64,000 bases of DNA, from contig NZ_PNEC01000023.1 in the NCBI RefSeq assembly GCF_005886345.1, forward strand, positions 1 through 64,000. Direction: 5' to 3'. Both the position numbers and the translations under genes were made by a program. This DNA comes from Pseudoalteromonas phenolica (lineage in GTDB: Bacteria > Pseudomonadota > Gammaproteobacteria > Enterobacterales > Alteromonadaceae). The notes below the pieces were generated by a model that had not been told where the DNA came from, did no database searches, and was given only the letters and a program-made list of their open reading frames with translations. Positions 54,793 to 64,000 of this stretch are shown piece by piece. Within the stretch, counting starts at the first letter, position 1. Each line of letters starts with the position of its first letter.

Positions 54793-56733
54793 ATGTCACA
54801 AAGCATTTATCCGGTTCCTGAAGCTATCAAGAACAATGCATTAGTTAATAACGACCAGTATGAGACTTTATATAAACAGTCTATCGACAATCCTGAAGCA
54901 TTTTGGGCTGAGCACGGTAAACGCCTTGATTGGTCAACCCCTTATACAAAAGTTAAAAACACCTCTTTCGATAAAGGTCATATCAGCATTAATTGGTATG
55001 AAGATGGCGAGCTTAACGCATCTTATAACTGTATCGACCGCCACCTTACAGACAAGGCCGATAAAGTTGCGCTAATTTGGGAAGGGGATAGCCCAGAGCA
55101 AAGCGAAAATATCACTTTCCAACAGCTTCATGACGAAGTGGCAAAACTTGCCAACGGCCTTAAAAAGCTAGGTGTTGAAAAAGGCGATCGCGTTGCGATT
55201 TATATGCCGATGACGCCATTTGCAATTTATGCAATGCAGGCTTGTGCGCGTATTGGTGCTATCCACTCAGTGGTATTTGGTGGCTTCTCGCCATCAGCAA
55301 TTGCGGATCGTATTAAAGACTCTGGCGCGAAAGTGGTTATCACATCTGATGAAGGCCGCCGCGGTGGCAATACAGTTCCGCTTAAAGCCAACGTTGACGA
55401 AGCCGTTTCTCAAGATGGCGTAACGACGGTTGAGCATGTTGTTGTGCATCAACTAACCGGTGGTGAAGTTGATTGGCAAGGTCATGACGTATGGTGGCAT
55501 GAGTTAACAGCAGATGTACCAGCTGAATGTGAACCAACACCAATGAATGCCGAAGACCCACTCTTCATTCTTTATACCTCTGGTTCGACTGGCACGCCAA
55601 AAGGTGTTGTACATACAACCGGTGGTTACCTAGTTTATTCATCAATGACCCATGAATATGTGTTCGATATTAAAGAAGACGATATTTACTGGTGTACAGC
55701 CGATGTGGGTTGGATCACAGGTCACAGCTACATGGCATATGGCCCACTAGCTAATGGCTGTACTCAGGTTGTATTTGAAGGTGTACCAACTTACCCAAGC
55801 GCAGGCCGTATTGGTGAGGTGGTTGATAAGCACAATGTAACCATTCTTTATACTGCTCCAACGGCTATTCGCGCACTAATGGCGAAAGGCGATGAGCCAA
55901 CAGCGAGTTCAAAGCGTGATTCACTGCGTATCATGGGTTCAGTAGGTGAGCCAATCAACCCTGAAGCATGGACTTGGTATCATGAGCGCATTGGTAACAG
56001 CAAATGCCCAATCGTAGATACTTGGTGGCAAACTGAAACGGGTGGCATCATGATCACACCACTGCCAGGTGCGACAGACATGAAACCAGGCTCGGCAACA
56101 CGTCCATTCTTTGGTATTGCTCCGGCTCTATTTGATGCTGCAGGTGAAACACTTCAAGGCGCAACAGAAGGTAACCTAGTTATTCTTGATAGCTGGCCGT
56201 CACAAGCGCGAACAGTGTATGGTGACCATGAGCGTTTTGAGCAAACTTACTTCTCAGCTTACCCAGGCGTTTACTTCACAGGTGACGGTTGTCGTCGCGA
56301 TGAAGACGGTTATTACTGGATCACAGGTCGTGTAGATGACGTATTGAACGTATCAGGTCATCGCTTAGGTACTGCTGAAATCGAAAGTGCTCTAGTTGCA
56401 CACGAAGCAGTCGCAGAAGCGGCTGTAGTGGGCTACCCACATGACATCAAAGGTCAAGGCATTTATGTGTATGTAACACCGAATGAAGGCGTGCAGCTAA
56501 GCGATGAGCTAACTAAAGAAGTGCGTAACTGGGTTCGTAAAGAGTTAAGCCCAATTGCTTCACCAGATATGATCCAATGGTCACCGGGTCTGCCTAAGAC
56601 ACGCTCTGGTAAGATTATGCGCCGTATTTTACGTAAGATCGCCGCGAATGAGCACCAACAGCTAGGTGATACGTCGACACTGGCCGATCCTACTGTAGTA
56701 GATGAATTAATAGAAAATCGTTTAAATCGTTAA
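54793..56733 (+). CDS. acs: Acetyl-CoA synthetase
   Basis: 646-aa AMP-forming enzyme that activates acetate to acetyl-CoA. Start at 54793 ([12 protein letters not shown]) is chosen because GGAG lies 6 nt upstream; ATGs at 54781 and 54787 are poorer. AMP-binding motif [49 protein letters not shown], and the regulatory acetylation lysine in [15 protein letters not shown] (Lys607) are all present. Followed by a hairpin terminator and the crbR response regulator gene, its expected activator. Confidence 0.97.
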   Translation: MSQSIYPVPEAIKNNALVNNDQYETLYKQSIDNPEAFWAEHGKRLDWSTPYTKVKNTSFDKGHISINWYEDGELNASYNCIDRHLTDKADKVALIWEGDSPEQSENITFQQLHDEVAKLANGLKKLGVEKGDRVAIYMPMTPFAIYAMQACARIGAIHSVVFGGFSPSAIADRIKDSGAKVVITSDEGRRGGNTVPLKANVDEAVSQDGVTTVEHVVVHQLTGGEVDWQGHDVWWHELTADVPAECEPTPMNAEDPLFILYTSGSTGTPKGVVHTTGGYLVYSSMTHEYVFDIKEDDIYWCTADVGWITGHSYMAYGPLANGCTQVVFEGVPTYPSAGRIGEVVDKHNVTILYTAPTAIRALMAKGDEPTASSKRDSLRIMGSVGEPINPEAWTWYHERIGNSKCPIVDTWWQTETGGIMITPLPGATDMKPGSATRPFFGIAPALFDAAGETLQGATEGNLVILDSWPSQARTVYGDHERFEQTYFSAYPGVYFTGDGCRRDEDGYYWITGRVDDVLNVSGHRLGTAEIESALVAHEAVAEAAVVGYPHDIKGQGIYVYVTPNEGVQLSDELTKEVRNWVRKELSPIASPDMIQWSPGLPKTRSGKIMRRILRKIAANEHQQLGDTSTLADPTVVDELIENRLNR

Positions 56734-56779
56734 TAGAACGCTAAAAACTTGAATTTCATTAAATTCTAATCGTACTATA

Positions 56780-56815
56780 TCGGCTGTCTTCTTTCAGATG
56801 ACAGCCGAATTTTTA
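56780..56815 (+). terminator. Terminator between acs and crbR
   Basis: TCGGCTGTC/GACAGCCGA, a perfect 9-bp stem with an 11-nt loop, followed by ATTTTT. It ends just 11 nt before the crbR start and directly precedes its AGGAGT ribosome-binding site, so crbR expression from acs read-through is limited. Confidence 0.8.
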
Positions 56816-56825
56816 GGAGTAAAGC

Positions 56826-57479
56826 ATGAATCAGTTTTTAATTGCGGATGATCACCCTTTATTTAGGGAAGCTTTAAAAGGCGCATTACAAAGTCAGTTT
56901 GATGATTTAACCGTTTTCGAGTCTGAAAGTTTTGACAGTACCCTTGCTGTGTTATCAGAGCAAGACGAGTTAGATTTACTTTTGCTTGATCTACATATGC
57001 CCGGCAGCGGTGATTTATACGGTCTGATCCGTATTCGTGAAGACTACCCAAGTCTTCCTATTGTGGTTGTGTCAGGCAGTGAAGATCTCAGCATCATTTC
57101 TAAAGTAATGGCATACGGCGCCATGGGCTTCATTCCGAAGGCTTCCTCAACACAAGATATCGCAAAAGGTATCGAAACTGTGCTTGAAGGAGAAACTTGG
57201 TTACCAGAAAATATAAAAGATAAAGTAGCCAATGTTGAAAATGAAGACAGAGAGCTCGCACAGCAAGTTGCTTCACTCACGCCACAACAATATAAAGTAT
57301 TACAATACCTACACGAAGGTTTGCTGAATAAGCAAATCGCCTATGAATTACATATTTCTGAAGCGACAGTAAAGGCACATATTACTGCTATCTTTAGAAA
57401 GCTAGGCGTTTATAACCGTACTCAAGCTGTACTGATTGCTTCAAAACTACAACTAGAACCCGTAGAAGCAGTGAGTTAA
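56826..57479 (+). CDS. crbR: LuxR/NarL-type response regulator, CrbR-like
   Basis: 217 aa. Receiver domain with DD at 8-9, phospho-acceptor Asp55 (LLLLDLHMPGSG) and Lys105 (FIPKAS). LuxR HTH at about 150-212 (LTPQQYKVLQYLHEGLLNKQIAYELHISEATVKAHITAIFRKLGV split over this span). Lies directly after acs and near a CbrA/CrbS-type kinase, the arrangement of the CrbS/CrbR system that activates acs in Vibrio and Pseudomonas. Assignment rests on this context plus domain type. Confidence 0.82.
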   Translation: MNQFLIADDHPLFREALKGALQSQFDDLTVFESESFDSTLAVLSEQDELDLLLLDLHMPGSGDLYGLIRIREDYPSLPIVVVSGSEDLSIISKVMAYGAMGFIPKASSTQDIAKGIETVLEGETWLPENIKDKVANVENEDRELAQQVASLTPQQYKVLQYLHEGLLNKQIAYELHISEATVKAHITAIFRKLGVYNRTQAVLIASKLQLEPVEAVS

Positions 57480-57617
57480 ATACTGCAGCAATACTATAGA
57501 AGACTTCTAATGCACTAGGCAAAGAGAGTCTTGGTATATCGCCTAATAATGCTTGTCACAGTGGTGAATACCCAGCTGTAACAAGCCCTTTCACTTTTTA
57601 GCTGATATAAGCTTGGG

Positions 57618-58448
57618 TTAGCTAAAAACCACAGTCCGATTGCCGTTGATAAACACCTTATGCTCAGAAGCGAGTTGTAAGGCATTACAGAACACCGTTT
57701 TCTCTATATCTCGGCCCATTTTTGCCATGGCTTCAGCATTGTGTATGTGGGTCACTGGCGTCACATTCTGTGCAATGATAGGCCCTTCATCGAGTTCATT
57801 ATTAACAAAGTGTGCGGTCGCACCGACAATCTTTACGCCGCGATCAAATGCTTGATGATAAGGCTTTGCGCCAATAAACGCTGGCAAGAAAGAGTGATGA
57901 ATATTAATCACTTTGTTCTCAAAGCGTGCAACAAACTCAGGTGACAAGATACGCATATATTTGGCAAGACCAATAATGTCAGGTTGATATTGTGCAATTG
58001 CATCTCCGACGAGCTTATCGTGTTCTGCACGGCTTAACCCTTCATGTGAAATACAATGAAAAGGAATATCAAAGCCTGACACCAGCTTTTCTAAATCTGG
58101 ATAATTGGCAATGACAGCCTGTACTTCGATGTTAAGCGCTTGCTCATATTGCTTAAGAAGCACGCCACCAAGGCAGTGAGCTTCTTTTGTAGCCAGTAAT
58201 ACCACCTTTCTTTTTGACTCGTCAAAAAGCTCAACTTTGGCTCCTGATGGCAACTGACTCTTTAGTTGCTCAAGAAAAGCATCACTGGGTTCTCCGGTTA
58301 ATTCGGTGCGCATAAAGAAGCGTTTTGCTTCTTTATCAACAAATTCATTGTTGCGGGTGATATTTAGATTATGCTCGTAACAGAGCCCGGTAATTTTTGC
58401 GATCAGACCTACATCGTCATCACATTGTGTGGTTAGTATTGTTTGCAT
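57618..58448 (-). CDS. purU: Formyltetrahydrofolate deformylase
   Basis: 276 aa from the ATG at 58448 (MQTILTTQCDDDVGLIAKI), which has AGAGGA 8 nt upstream; the longer frame would start at a TTG. N-terminal ACT domain (about 1-80) and C-terminal formyltransferase-fold domain. Catalytic motif INIHHSFLPAFIGAKPYHQAF and VNNELDEGPII are intact. Releases formate from 10-formyl-THF to balance one-carbon pools. It sits between crbR and crbS on the minus strand, with no evident functional tie. Confidence 0.96.
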   Translation of the reverse strand: MQTILTTQCDDDVGLIAKITGLCYEHNLNITRNNEFVDKEAKRFFMRTELTGEPSDAFLEQLKSQLPSGAKVELFDESKRKVVLLATKEAHCLGGVLLKQYEQALNIEVQAVIANYPDLEKLVSGFDIPFHCISHEGLSRAEHDKLVGDAIAQYQPDIIGLAKYMRILSPEFVARFENKVINIHHSFLPAFIGAKPYHQAFDRGVKIVGATAHFVNNELDEGPIIAQNVTPVTHIHNAEAMAKMGRDIEKTVFCNALQLASEHKVFINGNRTVVFS

Positions 58449-58524
58449 TTCCTCATTCCTCTGCAAAGTCGGATTGTCACTCTAGCTTTATTACAGAGGA
58501 ATGAAAATAGCTAACTCATGCTAA

Positions 58525-61500
58525 TTAACGCCCAAAATTCATTAATGCTTTCAATTTTGCCGGTTTTACCGGTTTTGATAGATAATGAATGTTCAGAGCC
58601 TTCACTTCAGCTTTTACTTCTTGGTCACGTACAGCAGTAATGAGCACGGCAGGCACTTGTAATTGCCATATTTCTCTCAAAGTTTTGATTAAGGTGATGC
58701 CATCACATTCAGTACCCAGCTGATAGTCCATTAGAATTAAATCAGGTGCTTTATTTGATTTAGCATGTGCAAGAACCGAATCAACATCATTAAATAGATC
58801 GAAGTTAGTTTGCCACTTAGCTAATAAACTCGACATGGCCTCTAGATTTTCAGGATCGTCGTCAACGGCGATGACATTGAGCTTAGCGTTATTATCGCCA
58901 AGTGGCATGCTGGAAGTTGTGGGGGTTTTCTTTGCCACTAAATTAGTATCACCATAAGGGATTAATATGCTAAAACGGCTTCCTTTACCGGGGATAGATT
59001 TCACCTCTAAGACAATAGACAAAAGATCACAAAGACGTTTTACGACCCCTAAGCCCAGACCCACACCTTTGTTGTCATTTGAGTGTATGCGGTAGAAGTC
59101 GTTAAATATTTTAGCTTGTTCGTATTCGCTGATCCCAGGGCCCGTATCGTACACTTCAAGAAATAAGCCATGCTTGCGTTTACGGGTGGCAATCAATACT
59201 TTGCCAGTGTCAGTGTATTTAACTGCGTTTGAGACTAAATTTTGGATCACACGGCGTAAATAAGTGGTGTCGCTATGCACAATATTCTGATTGCTTCTGA
59301 CTTTTAATTTAAGACCTTTTTCACTCGATAAAATCGCGTACTCATTGGCAAGTGGGCAGAGAATATCATCGATACTAAAATGTCTTGGAGTTGGCTGCAT
59401 GGCGCCTTGTTCTAGTTTGGCAATATCAAGTAAAGATGACATCAGGTGAACGGTGGAGTCGAGCGAGTCGTTGAGCTTATCAAAGCTGCCTCTATCTTGA
59501 GAGGATAAGTGGTTAGGATCAATCGCTGCTGAGTATAGTCTGGCGGCATTGAGCGGCTGCAAAATATCATGGCTAGCAAGTGCTAAGAAGCGGGTTTTAC
59601 TGTCATTGGCTTTTTCTGCTTCTTTTTTTGCTGCGATTAAGGCGTGCTCAGTTTCAATGCGTGAGTCTATTTGTGCCTCTAAATCTTTATTAATATTTCG
59701 GATCTCTTGAGTGCGCGCTTCGATGCGGTTTTCAAGATCCATGTTAATTTCTTCTAGGGCATTTTGTGTGGCGATGTGCATGGTGACGTCGCTAAAACTG
59801 GTCACGAACCCGCCTTCAGGTAGTGGGTTACCCGTCATTTCAAACACCTGACCATCACGGCGGTGGCGGATAAAGTGATGGGGTGTGCCATTTCTCAAGT
59901 GTTGAACACGTTTTTCCACAAGGCGGTCAATTTCTCCTGGGCCACATTCGCCGCGCTGGGCGTTAAAACGAATGACTTCTTCAATCGGCTGGCCGACTTC
60001 TAAAAAGCCCTCTGGGTAGTTAAACATCTCAGCATAGCGCTTGTTCCAAGCAACGAGATTTAAGTCTTTATCTACCACAGAAATGCCATGAGAGAGGTTT
60101 TCGAGTGATGTATAAAGTAAGTTTTGGTTAAATTGCAGTGCTTGAGTGGTCTCATCAAAAAAGTTAACGACCTCTTCAAATGCCATTTGCTTGCCCGAGG
60201 CAACGGTATGAATAAGCGCTTGAGCAGACGAGGCACCCAAAACCCCGGTGAGGGCGCGTTCACAGTAGGCGATAAACTCAGGATCTGGATAGGCGTTATT
60301 GTCATCAATATCATTCAATAACGTATAATGGCCTAGCAATTGTTGTGAACGCTGAACACCTAAGAAAGTCTGTAATAGTACTTTAAAGTCATACACGGTT
60401 GCTTTGACGTTTTTGTTCATGCGTTTAATCAAAGCTGCTTCTTCACGTGGATTGACAAAAGCTGCAGCTTGGATTTTATCGATTAAGCGCTCATGGGCAC
60501 CTAATGAAAAACTGATGTAGCAACTAATATTCGCAAATAGGGCGATTAAGGTGCCCTGAGTAATAAGCTGCTGCCTTGCCTCGAAGTTGAGAGAGAATCC
60601 CATATCGACCATAGGCATTATTAAAAACAGCGTCCAACAAATGAACCCAGCTAATAAACCAGCATAAACGCCGTAAGCATGACCTTTTCGCCAGTACAAG
60701 CCGCCAACAATGGCAGGTAATAATTGGGTTACCAATGAAAATGCCACTAGACCCATACTTGCTAGCGATTCACCATGACCAAAATGTTGTTGGTATAAAT
60801 AAGCCAATAATAAAATAGCGGCGATGATAAAGCGGCGGATCAAGAGAATAGAATACTTATAGTTACCCAGCGCCGGGGCGCGGTGAAAACGCCGCTTTAA
60901 TACCAGTGGCAATACCACGTCATTCGACAACATAGTACTGAGTGTCAGTGTTGCCACAACAATCATGGCGGTTGCCGAAGACAGTCCACCGATAAAGACA
61001 AACGTCGTTAAAATAGGGTGGCCAGTAGAAATTGGCAGTGCCAATACAAAACTATCAGCCGCCAAATGAGAGCCAATATTAGGGTGAATAGCAGCGGTAG
61101 CAATCGGGATGATCATCGCTGCAGTTAACATAAGGTATAGAGGAAAAGACCATCGGGCTGTTAGTAAGTGCTTTCTATCTTGGTTGTCTACAACAGTCAC
61201 ATGAAACTGTCTGGGCAGGCAGATAATAGCCGCAGCCGCGATCAAGCTCTGACCAATAAAATTGAAGCTACTAAAGTTAAAGTCTTGCCAGTGGGTGAGT
61301 AAATTTAAGCTATGTTTTGGCTGATTATATAGTGCTATTAATGCTAAAGCCGCCACAGCAACGAGTGCTAACAGCTTGATAATAGACTCAAACGCAATGG
61401 CCAGCATCAAGCCTGAACGGTATTCGGTGACGTCGACTTTTCGTGTACCAAAAAAGATAGCAAAGAGTGCAATGATTAAGGTACCGGTAAGTGCTAAAAC

Positions 61501-61959
61501 AGTACCTGAAAGCTGTTCATCTTGTTGCAGTAATAAAAAGCTAGAACTCAGCGCTTTAAGTTGCAGCGCGATATAAGGAATGGTCGCCAATAAAGCTATC
61601 ATGGTGACCATAACGGCGGTGGTTTGTCGTTTGCCATAGCGGGCAGAGATAAAATCGGCAATGGTGGTGATATTTTGTTTTTTACTGACCAATACCAGTT
61701 TTCTCAAAAAGCCTTGTCCGAATAAAAATAAGAGAGCGGGGCCTAATAAGATAGGCAAATAATGCCAACTACTCGCTGCAGCAGTGCCCACGGCACCATA
61801 GTAAGTCCATGAGGTACAGTAAATGCCGAGTGCCAATGCGTACACAAAAGGATGATGGCTAAACTTTAACGCACGGGGGGTTGTTTTATCTCCCCAGTTT
61901 GCCAGCCAAAATAAAACCCCTATATAACAAAGAGAAACAAATATCAGTGCAGCGCTCAT
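58525..61959 (-). CDS. crbS: Hybrid sensor histidine kinase with SLC5 transporter domain, CrbS-like
   Basis: 1144 aa from the ATG at 61959; a TTG at 61986 would add nine residues. Order: sodium:solute symporter domain with about 13 helices (1-490), STAC-type linker (about 500-590), PAS (about 610-725), coiled coil, HisKA with His797 (ALASHDILQPLNAAR), HATPase with the N-box QNLVSNAVKY (about 906-915), DTGPG and GVGLGLG, and a C-terminal receiver with Asp1078 (LILMDYQLG). This is the CrbS/CbrA/MxtR layout. Neighbouring acs, crbR and symporter genes point to CrbS, the acetate-switch kinase. Confidence 0.88.
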   Translation of the reverse strand: MSAALIFVSLCYIGVLFWLANWGDKTTPRALKFSHHPFVYALALGIYCTSWTYYGAVGTAAASSWHYLPILLGPALLFLFGQGFLRKLVLVSKKQNITTIADFISARYGKRQTTAVMVTMIALLATIPYIALQLKALSSSFLLLQQDEQLSGTVLALTGTLIIALFAIFFGTRKVDVTEYRSGLMLAIAFESIIKLLALVAVAALALIALYNQPKHSLNLLTHWQDFNFSSFNFIGQSLIAAAAIICLPRQFHVTVVDNQDRKHLLTARWSFPLYLMLTAAMIIPIATAAIHPNIGSHLAADSFVLALPISTGHPILTTFVFIGGLSSATAMIVVATLTLSTMLSNDVVLPLVLKRRFHRAPALGNYKYSILLIRRFIIAAILLLAYLYQQHFGHGESLASMGLVAFSLVTQLLPAIVGGLYWRKGHAYGVYAGLLAGFICWTLFLIMPMVDMGFSLNFEARQQLITQGTLIALFANISCYISFSLGAHERLIDKIQAAAFVNPREEAALIKRMNKNVKATVYDFKVLLQTFLGVQRSQQLLGHYTLLNDIDDNNAYPDPEFIAYCERALTGVLGASSAQALIHTVASGKQMAFEEVVNFFDETTQALQFNQNLLYTSLENLSHGISVVDKDLNLVAWNKRYAEMFNYPEGFLEVGQPIEEVIRFNAQRGECGPGEIDRLVEKRVQHLRNGTPHHFIRHRRDGQVFEMTGNPLPEGGFVTSFSDVTMHIATQNALEEINMDLENRIEARTQEIRNINKDLEAQIDSRIETEHALIAAKKEAEKANDSKTRFLALASHDILQPLNAARLYSAAIDPNHLSSQDRGSFDKLNDSLDSTVHLMSSLLDIAKLEQGAMQPTPRHFSIDDILCPLANEYAILSSEKGLKLKVRSNQNIVHSDTTYLRRVIQNLVSNAVKYTDTGKVLIATRKRKHGLFLEVYDTGPGISEYEQAKIFNDFYRIHSNDNKGVGLGLGVVKRLCDLLSIVLEVKSIPGKGSRFSILIPYGDTNLVAKKTPTTSSMPLGDNNAKLNVIAVDDDPENLEAMSSLLAKWQTNFDLFNDVDSVLAHAKSNKAPDLILMDYQLGTECDGITLIKTLREIWQLQVPAVLITAVRDQEVKAEVKALNIHYLSKPVKPAKLKALMNFGR

Positions 61960-62338
61960 AGTCTTATCTTTTTTATCGTCGACCAAACAACCTTATCACA
62001 TTTGCTTTTTTTGTAATCCTTTTTGTATCTCAATTTAATGTTTAACTAACTGTTTAATATAGACTTTGTATTTATTGTTCTAACTAAATTAGACTAATGT
62101 CTTATACCATCCCAAAAATGCCCTTTCTGCTCAAAATGCGAACGTTTGATTTGCTAAGTGACTGTTAAATATAATTAAGTTTGATGTTTTTAGTGTGTTT
62201 ATATGCAGTTTACGTAAACGTTAACTTGGTGTTGCGACTAAGGTAGCAATTTCAACTTGTAAGGGCGTTGCTAATGTAGATAGTGACGATTAACACCAAG
62301 ACAGCCAATTAATTGGCAAGTGATAGGGGACAACAAAA
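61960..62338. promoter_or_regulatory. Divergent control region crbS / symporter operon
   Basis: 379 AT-rich bases without a gene between divergent starts. It carries the third CRACYAAGGT copy (62235-62244), 94 nt before the DUF4212 start. No repeat or RNA gene was seen in the rest. Confidence 0.55.
62235..62244 (+). promoter_or_regulatory. CRACYAAGGT motif, copy 3
   Basis: CGACTAAGGT, again the right half of an inverted repeat: CTTGGT (62225-62230), 6-nt spacer, ACTAAG (62237-62242), one mismatch. Same strand and similar distance to the start codon as the acs copy. Confidence 0.5.
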
Positions 62339-62602
62339 ATGGCTTTTAAAGACGAAGAACAAGCAAAAGCATATTGGTCAGAGAATCTGAGCCTCATGTT
62401 TAAGCTATTAACAGTATGGTTTGTAGTGTCATTTGGTTTTGGCATTTTACTTGTAGATGTACTTAATGAAATTCGCTTTTTTGGATTCAAATTAGGTTTT
62501 TGGTTTTCACAGCAAGGCGCAATTTACACCTTTGTAGCTTTGATTTTTGTCTACGTGTTCAAAATGGATACGCTTGATAAAAAATACGGCGTAGATGAAT
62601 AA
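62339..62602 (+). CDS. DUF4212 small subunit of a sodium:solute symporter
   Basis: 87 aa with two membrane helices (about 19-42 and 52-74) and a short charged start ([20 protein letters not shown]). DUF4212 (TIGR03647-type) proteins are found directly before a VC_2705-type symporter and are thought to be its small subunit. Here the symporter starts 11 nt later. Confidence 0.92.
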   Translation: MAFKDEEQAKAYWSENLSLMFKLLTVWFVVSFGFGILLVDVLNEIRFFGFKLGFWFSQQGAIYTFVALIFVYVFKMDTLDKKYGVDE

Positions 62603-62613
62603 GGAGCACGAAG

Positions 62614-64000
62614 ATGGATGTTAAGATTCTTACCTTTATTATTGTTGGCTTGAGCTTTGCGCTCTATGTCGGCATCGCAATTTGGGCTCGTGCGGGTTCA
62701 ACGAAAGAGTTCTATGTTGCTGGCGGTGGTGTACCACCTGTAGCCAACGGTATGGCAACAGCCGCAGACTGGATGAGTGCAGCATCATTCATTTCAATGG
62801 CGGGTATTATTTCTTTCGCCGGTTACGACGGTGGTGTTTATCTAATGGGTTGGACAGGTGGTTATGTACTACTGGCACTTTGTCTCGCACCCTATCTTCG
62901 TAAGTTTGGTAAATTTACGGTGCCAGATTTCATAGGAGATCGTTATTACTCTCAAGTTGCCCGAGTAGTAGCTATCTTGTGTGCAATCTTTATCTGTTTC
63001 ACATATATCGCAGGCCAAATGCGTGGTGTAGGTGTTGTATTTTCTCGCTTCTTAGAAGTAGACATTGAGACCGGCGTTTACATTGGTATGGTTATCGTAT
63101 TTTTCTATGCAGTATTAGGTGGTATGAAAGGTATCACGTATACGCAGGTTGCTCAGTACTGTGTTTTAGTATTTGCTTATTTAGTACCTGCTATATTCAT
63201 TTCACTGATGATGACTGGTCATTTATTACCGCAAACAGGTTTTGGTGCAACTTTAGCCGATGGCTCGGGCGTATACATGCTCGATAAACTCGATGGACTA
63301 AGTACCGAGCTGGGTTTCTCTCAGTATACCGAAGGCTCTAAAAGCATGATCGATGTATTCGCTATCACTGCAGCACTTATGGTAGGTACAGCGGGTCTAC
63401 CTCACGTAATCGTTCGTTTCTTCACAGTACCAAAAGTAAAAGATACGCGCATCTCAGCAGCATGGACGCTTGTATTCATCGCGATTGTTTATACAACATC
63501 ACCTGCGGTTGCATCATTTGCGCGTGTAAACATGATTGACACAATCAATGGTAAAGATGGTAGCGGTACGTTATATGAAGAAGCACCAGCTTGGGTTAAA
63601 AACTGGGAAAGAACAGGCCTGATCACATTCGAAGATAAGAATGGCGATGGCAAGATGCAGTACTCTGCAGGTAAGATCTCAGATCCAAACAGTGCTAACG
63701 AAGTGAAGATTGACCGTGACATCATGGTACTTGCGAACCCAGAGATTGCGAATCTGCCTGCTTGGGTTATTGCATTAGTCGCAGCGGGTGGTATTGCAGC
63801 AGCACTATCAACCACAGCGGGTCTACTGCTGGTAATTTCAACCTCGGTATCGCATGATTTACTTAAGCGTACGCTGAAACCAGATATCAGTGATAAACAA
63901 GAGCTACTAGCTGCGCGTTTAGCGTCGATGATAGCAATTGCAATCTCAGCTTACTTCGGTATCAACCCGCCAGGATTTGTGGCTTCAGTTGTGGCATTTG
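62614..64000 (+). CDS. Sodium:solute symporter, VC_2705 (acetate/carboxylate) type, partial
   Basis: At least 462 codons, open at the right edge. Starts [20 protein letters not shown] with GGAG 9 nt upstream. SLC5 features: [29 protein letters not shown] split over about 31-60, GMKGITYTQ, and [25 protein letters not shown] near 395-420. A periplasmic loop carries an EF-hand-like [10 protein letters not shown] (341-350). Family relatives import acetate or other short carboxylates with sodium; linkage to DUF4212, crbS, crbR and acs supports acetate. Not yet complete, so C-terminal features are unseen. Confidence 0.9.
   Translation, partial: MDVKILTFIIVGLSFALYVGIAIWARAGSTKEFYVAGGGVPPVANGMATAADWMSAASFISMAGIISFAGYDGGVYLMGWTGGYVLLALCLAPYLRKFGKFTVPDFIGDRYYSQVARVVAILCAIFICFTYIAGQMRGVGVVFSRFLEVDIETGVYIGMVIVFFYAVLGGMKGITYTQVAQYCVLVFAYLVPAIFISLMMTGHLLPQTGFGATLADGSGVYMLDKLDGLSTELGFSQYTEGSKSMIDVFAITAALMVGTAGLPHVIVRFFTVPKVKDTRISAAWTLVFIAIVYTTSPAVASFARVNMIDTINGKDGSGTLYEEAPAWVKNWERTGLITFEDKNGDGKMQYSAGKISDPNSANEVKIDRDIMVLANPEIANLPAWVIALVAAGGIAAALSTTAGLLLVISTSVSHDLLKRTLKPDISDKQELLAARLASMIAIAISAYFGINPPGFVASVVAF

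Noticed and set aside
62682..62903. 73-codon Arg/Cys/Trp-rich frame within the symporter gene
   Set aside because: It is out of frame with the true symporter, which is open from 62614 to the window edge and matches its family throughout.

Overview
The window is chromosomal DNA of a moderately AT-rich gammaproteobacterium. Protein style and gene order (Pst permeases with large periplasmic parts, CrbS/CrbR acetate switch, DUF4212 symporter pair, SlyD-like FKBP, ndk-rlmN-pilW-rodZ-ispG-hisS-yfgM-bamB-der cluster) point to a marine Alteromonadales member, most likely Pseudoalteromonas or a close relative. That assignment is inference from recognised families; no rRNA, tRNA, CRISPR array, IS element or prophage was seen. 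Almost all of the window is housekeeping or core accessory DNA.

Layout. 1-12.2 kb is a phosphate region: ppx and ppk (minus strand), an ACT-domain GcvR-like protein, then pstC-pstA-pstB-phoU and a DUF47-Pit pair (plus strand). Both ppk-ppx and pst have a PhoB-type box placed exactly 10 nt before a -10 hexamer. 12.2-15.6 kb has a repeat-like intergenic element, oxyR, and a three-gene ECF sigma / membrane protein / secreted coiled-coil unit. 15.6-18.5 kb holds a small membrane protein and a GGDEF-EAL protein with two degenerate receiver domains. 18.7-24.4 kb is queA, tgt, yajC, secD, secF. 24.4-27.2 kb has two small lipoproteins (one behind a candidate Fur box) and the ferredoxin-TrhP pair. 27.3-37.7 kb is the ndk to der housekeeping cluster. 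37.7-42.4 kb is an RND efflux pair with msrA at its end. 42.6-46.9 kb is a run of poorly known genes including two DUF1566 proteins. 46.9-53.2 kb holds an amidohydrolase/SDR pair, a SlyD-like FKBP, mltD, a metallo-beta-lactamase-like protein without metal ligands, zapA with a small coiled-coil partner, and rlmJ. 53.2-64 kb is an acetate region: DcaP-like porin, acs, crbR, purU, crbS, a DUF4212 small subunit and a sodium:solute symporter that runs off the right edge.

How the genes work together. The left part joins high-affinity phosphate uptake, low-affinity uptake and polyphosphate synthesis/breakdown, probably under common PhoB control. The right part joins acetate sensing (CrbS), response (CrbR), activation (Acs) and likely carboxylate uptake. 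A 10-base motif, CRACYAAGGT, occurs in the acs/porin intergenic region (twice) and ahead of the symporter operon, and is a candidate operator for this regulon.

No clearly new defence or mobile system was found. The best leads for undescribed biology are the shared acetate-region motif, the sigma/coiled-coil operon, the Fur-box lipoprotein, the metal-less MBL-fold protein and the DUF1566 gene run.
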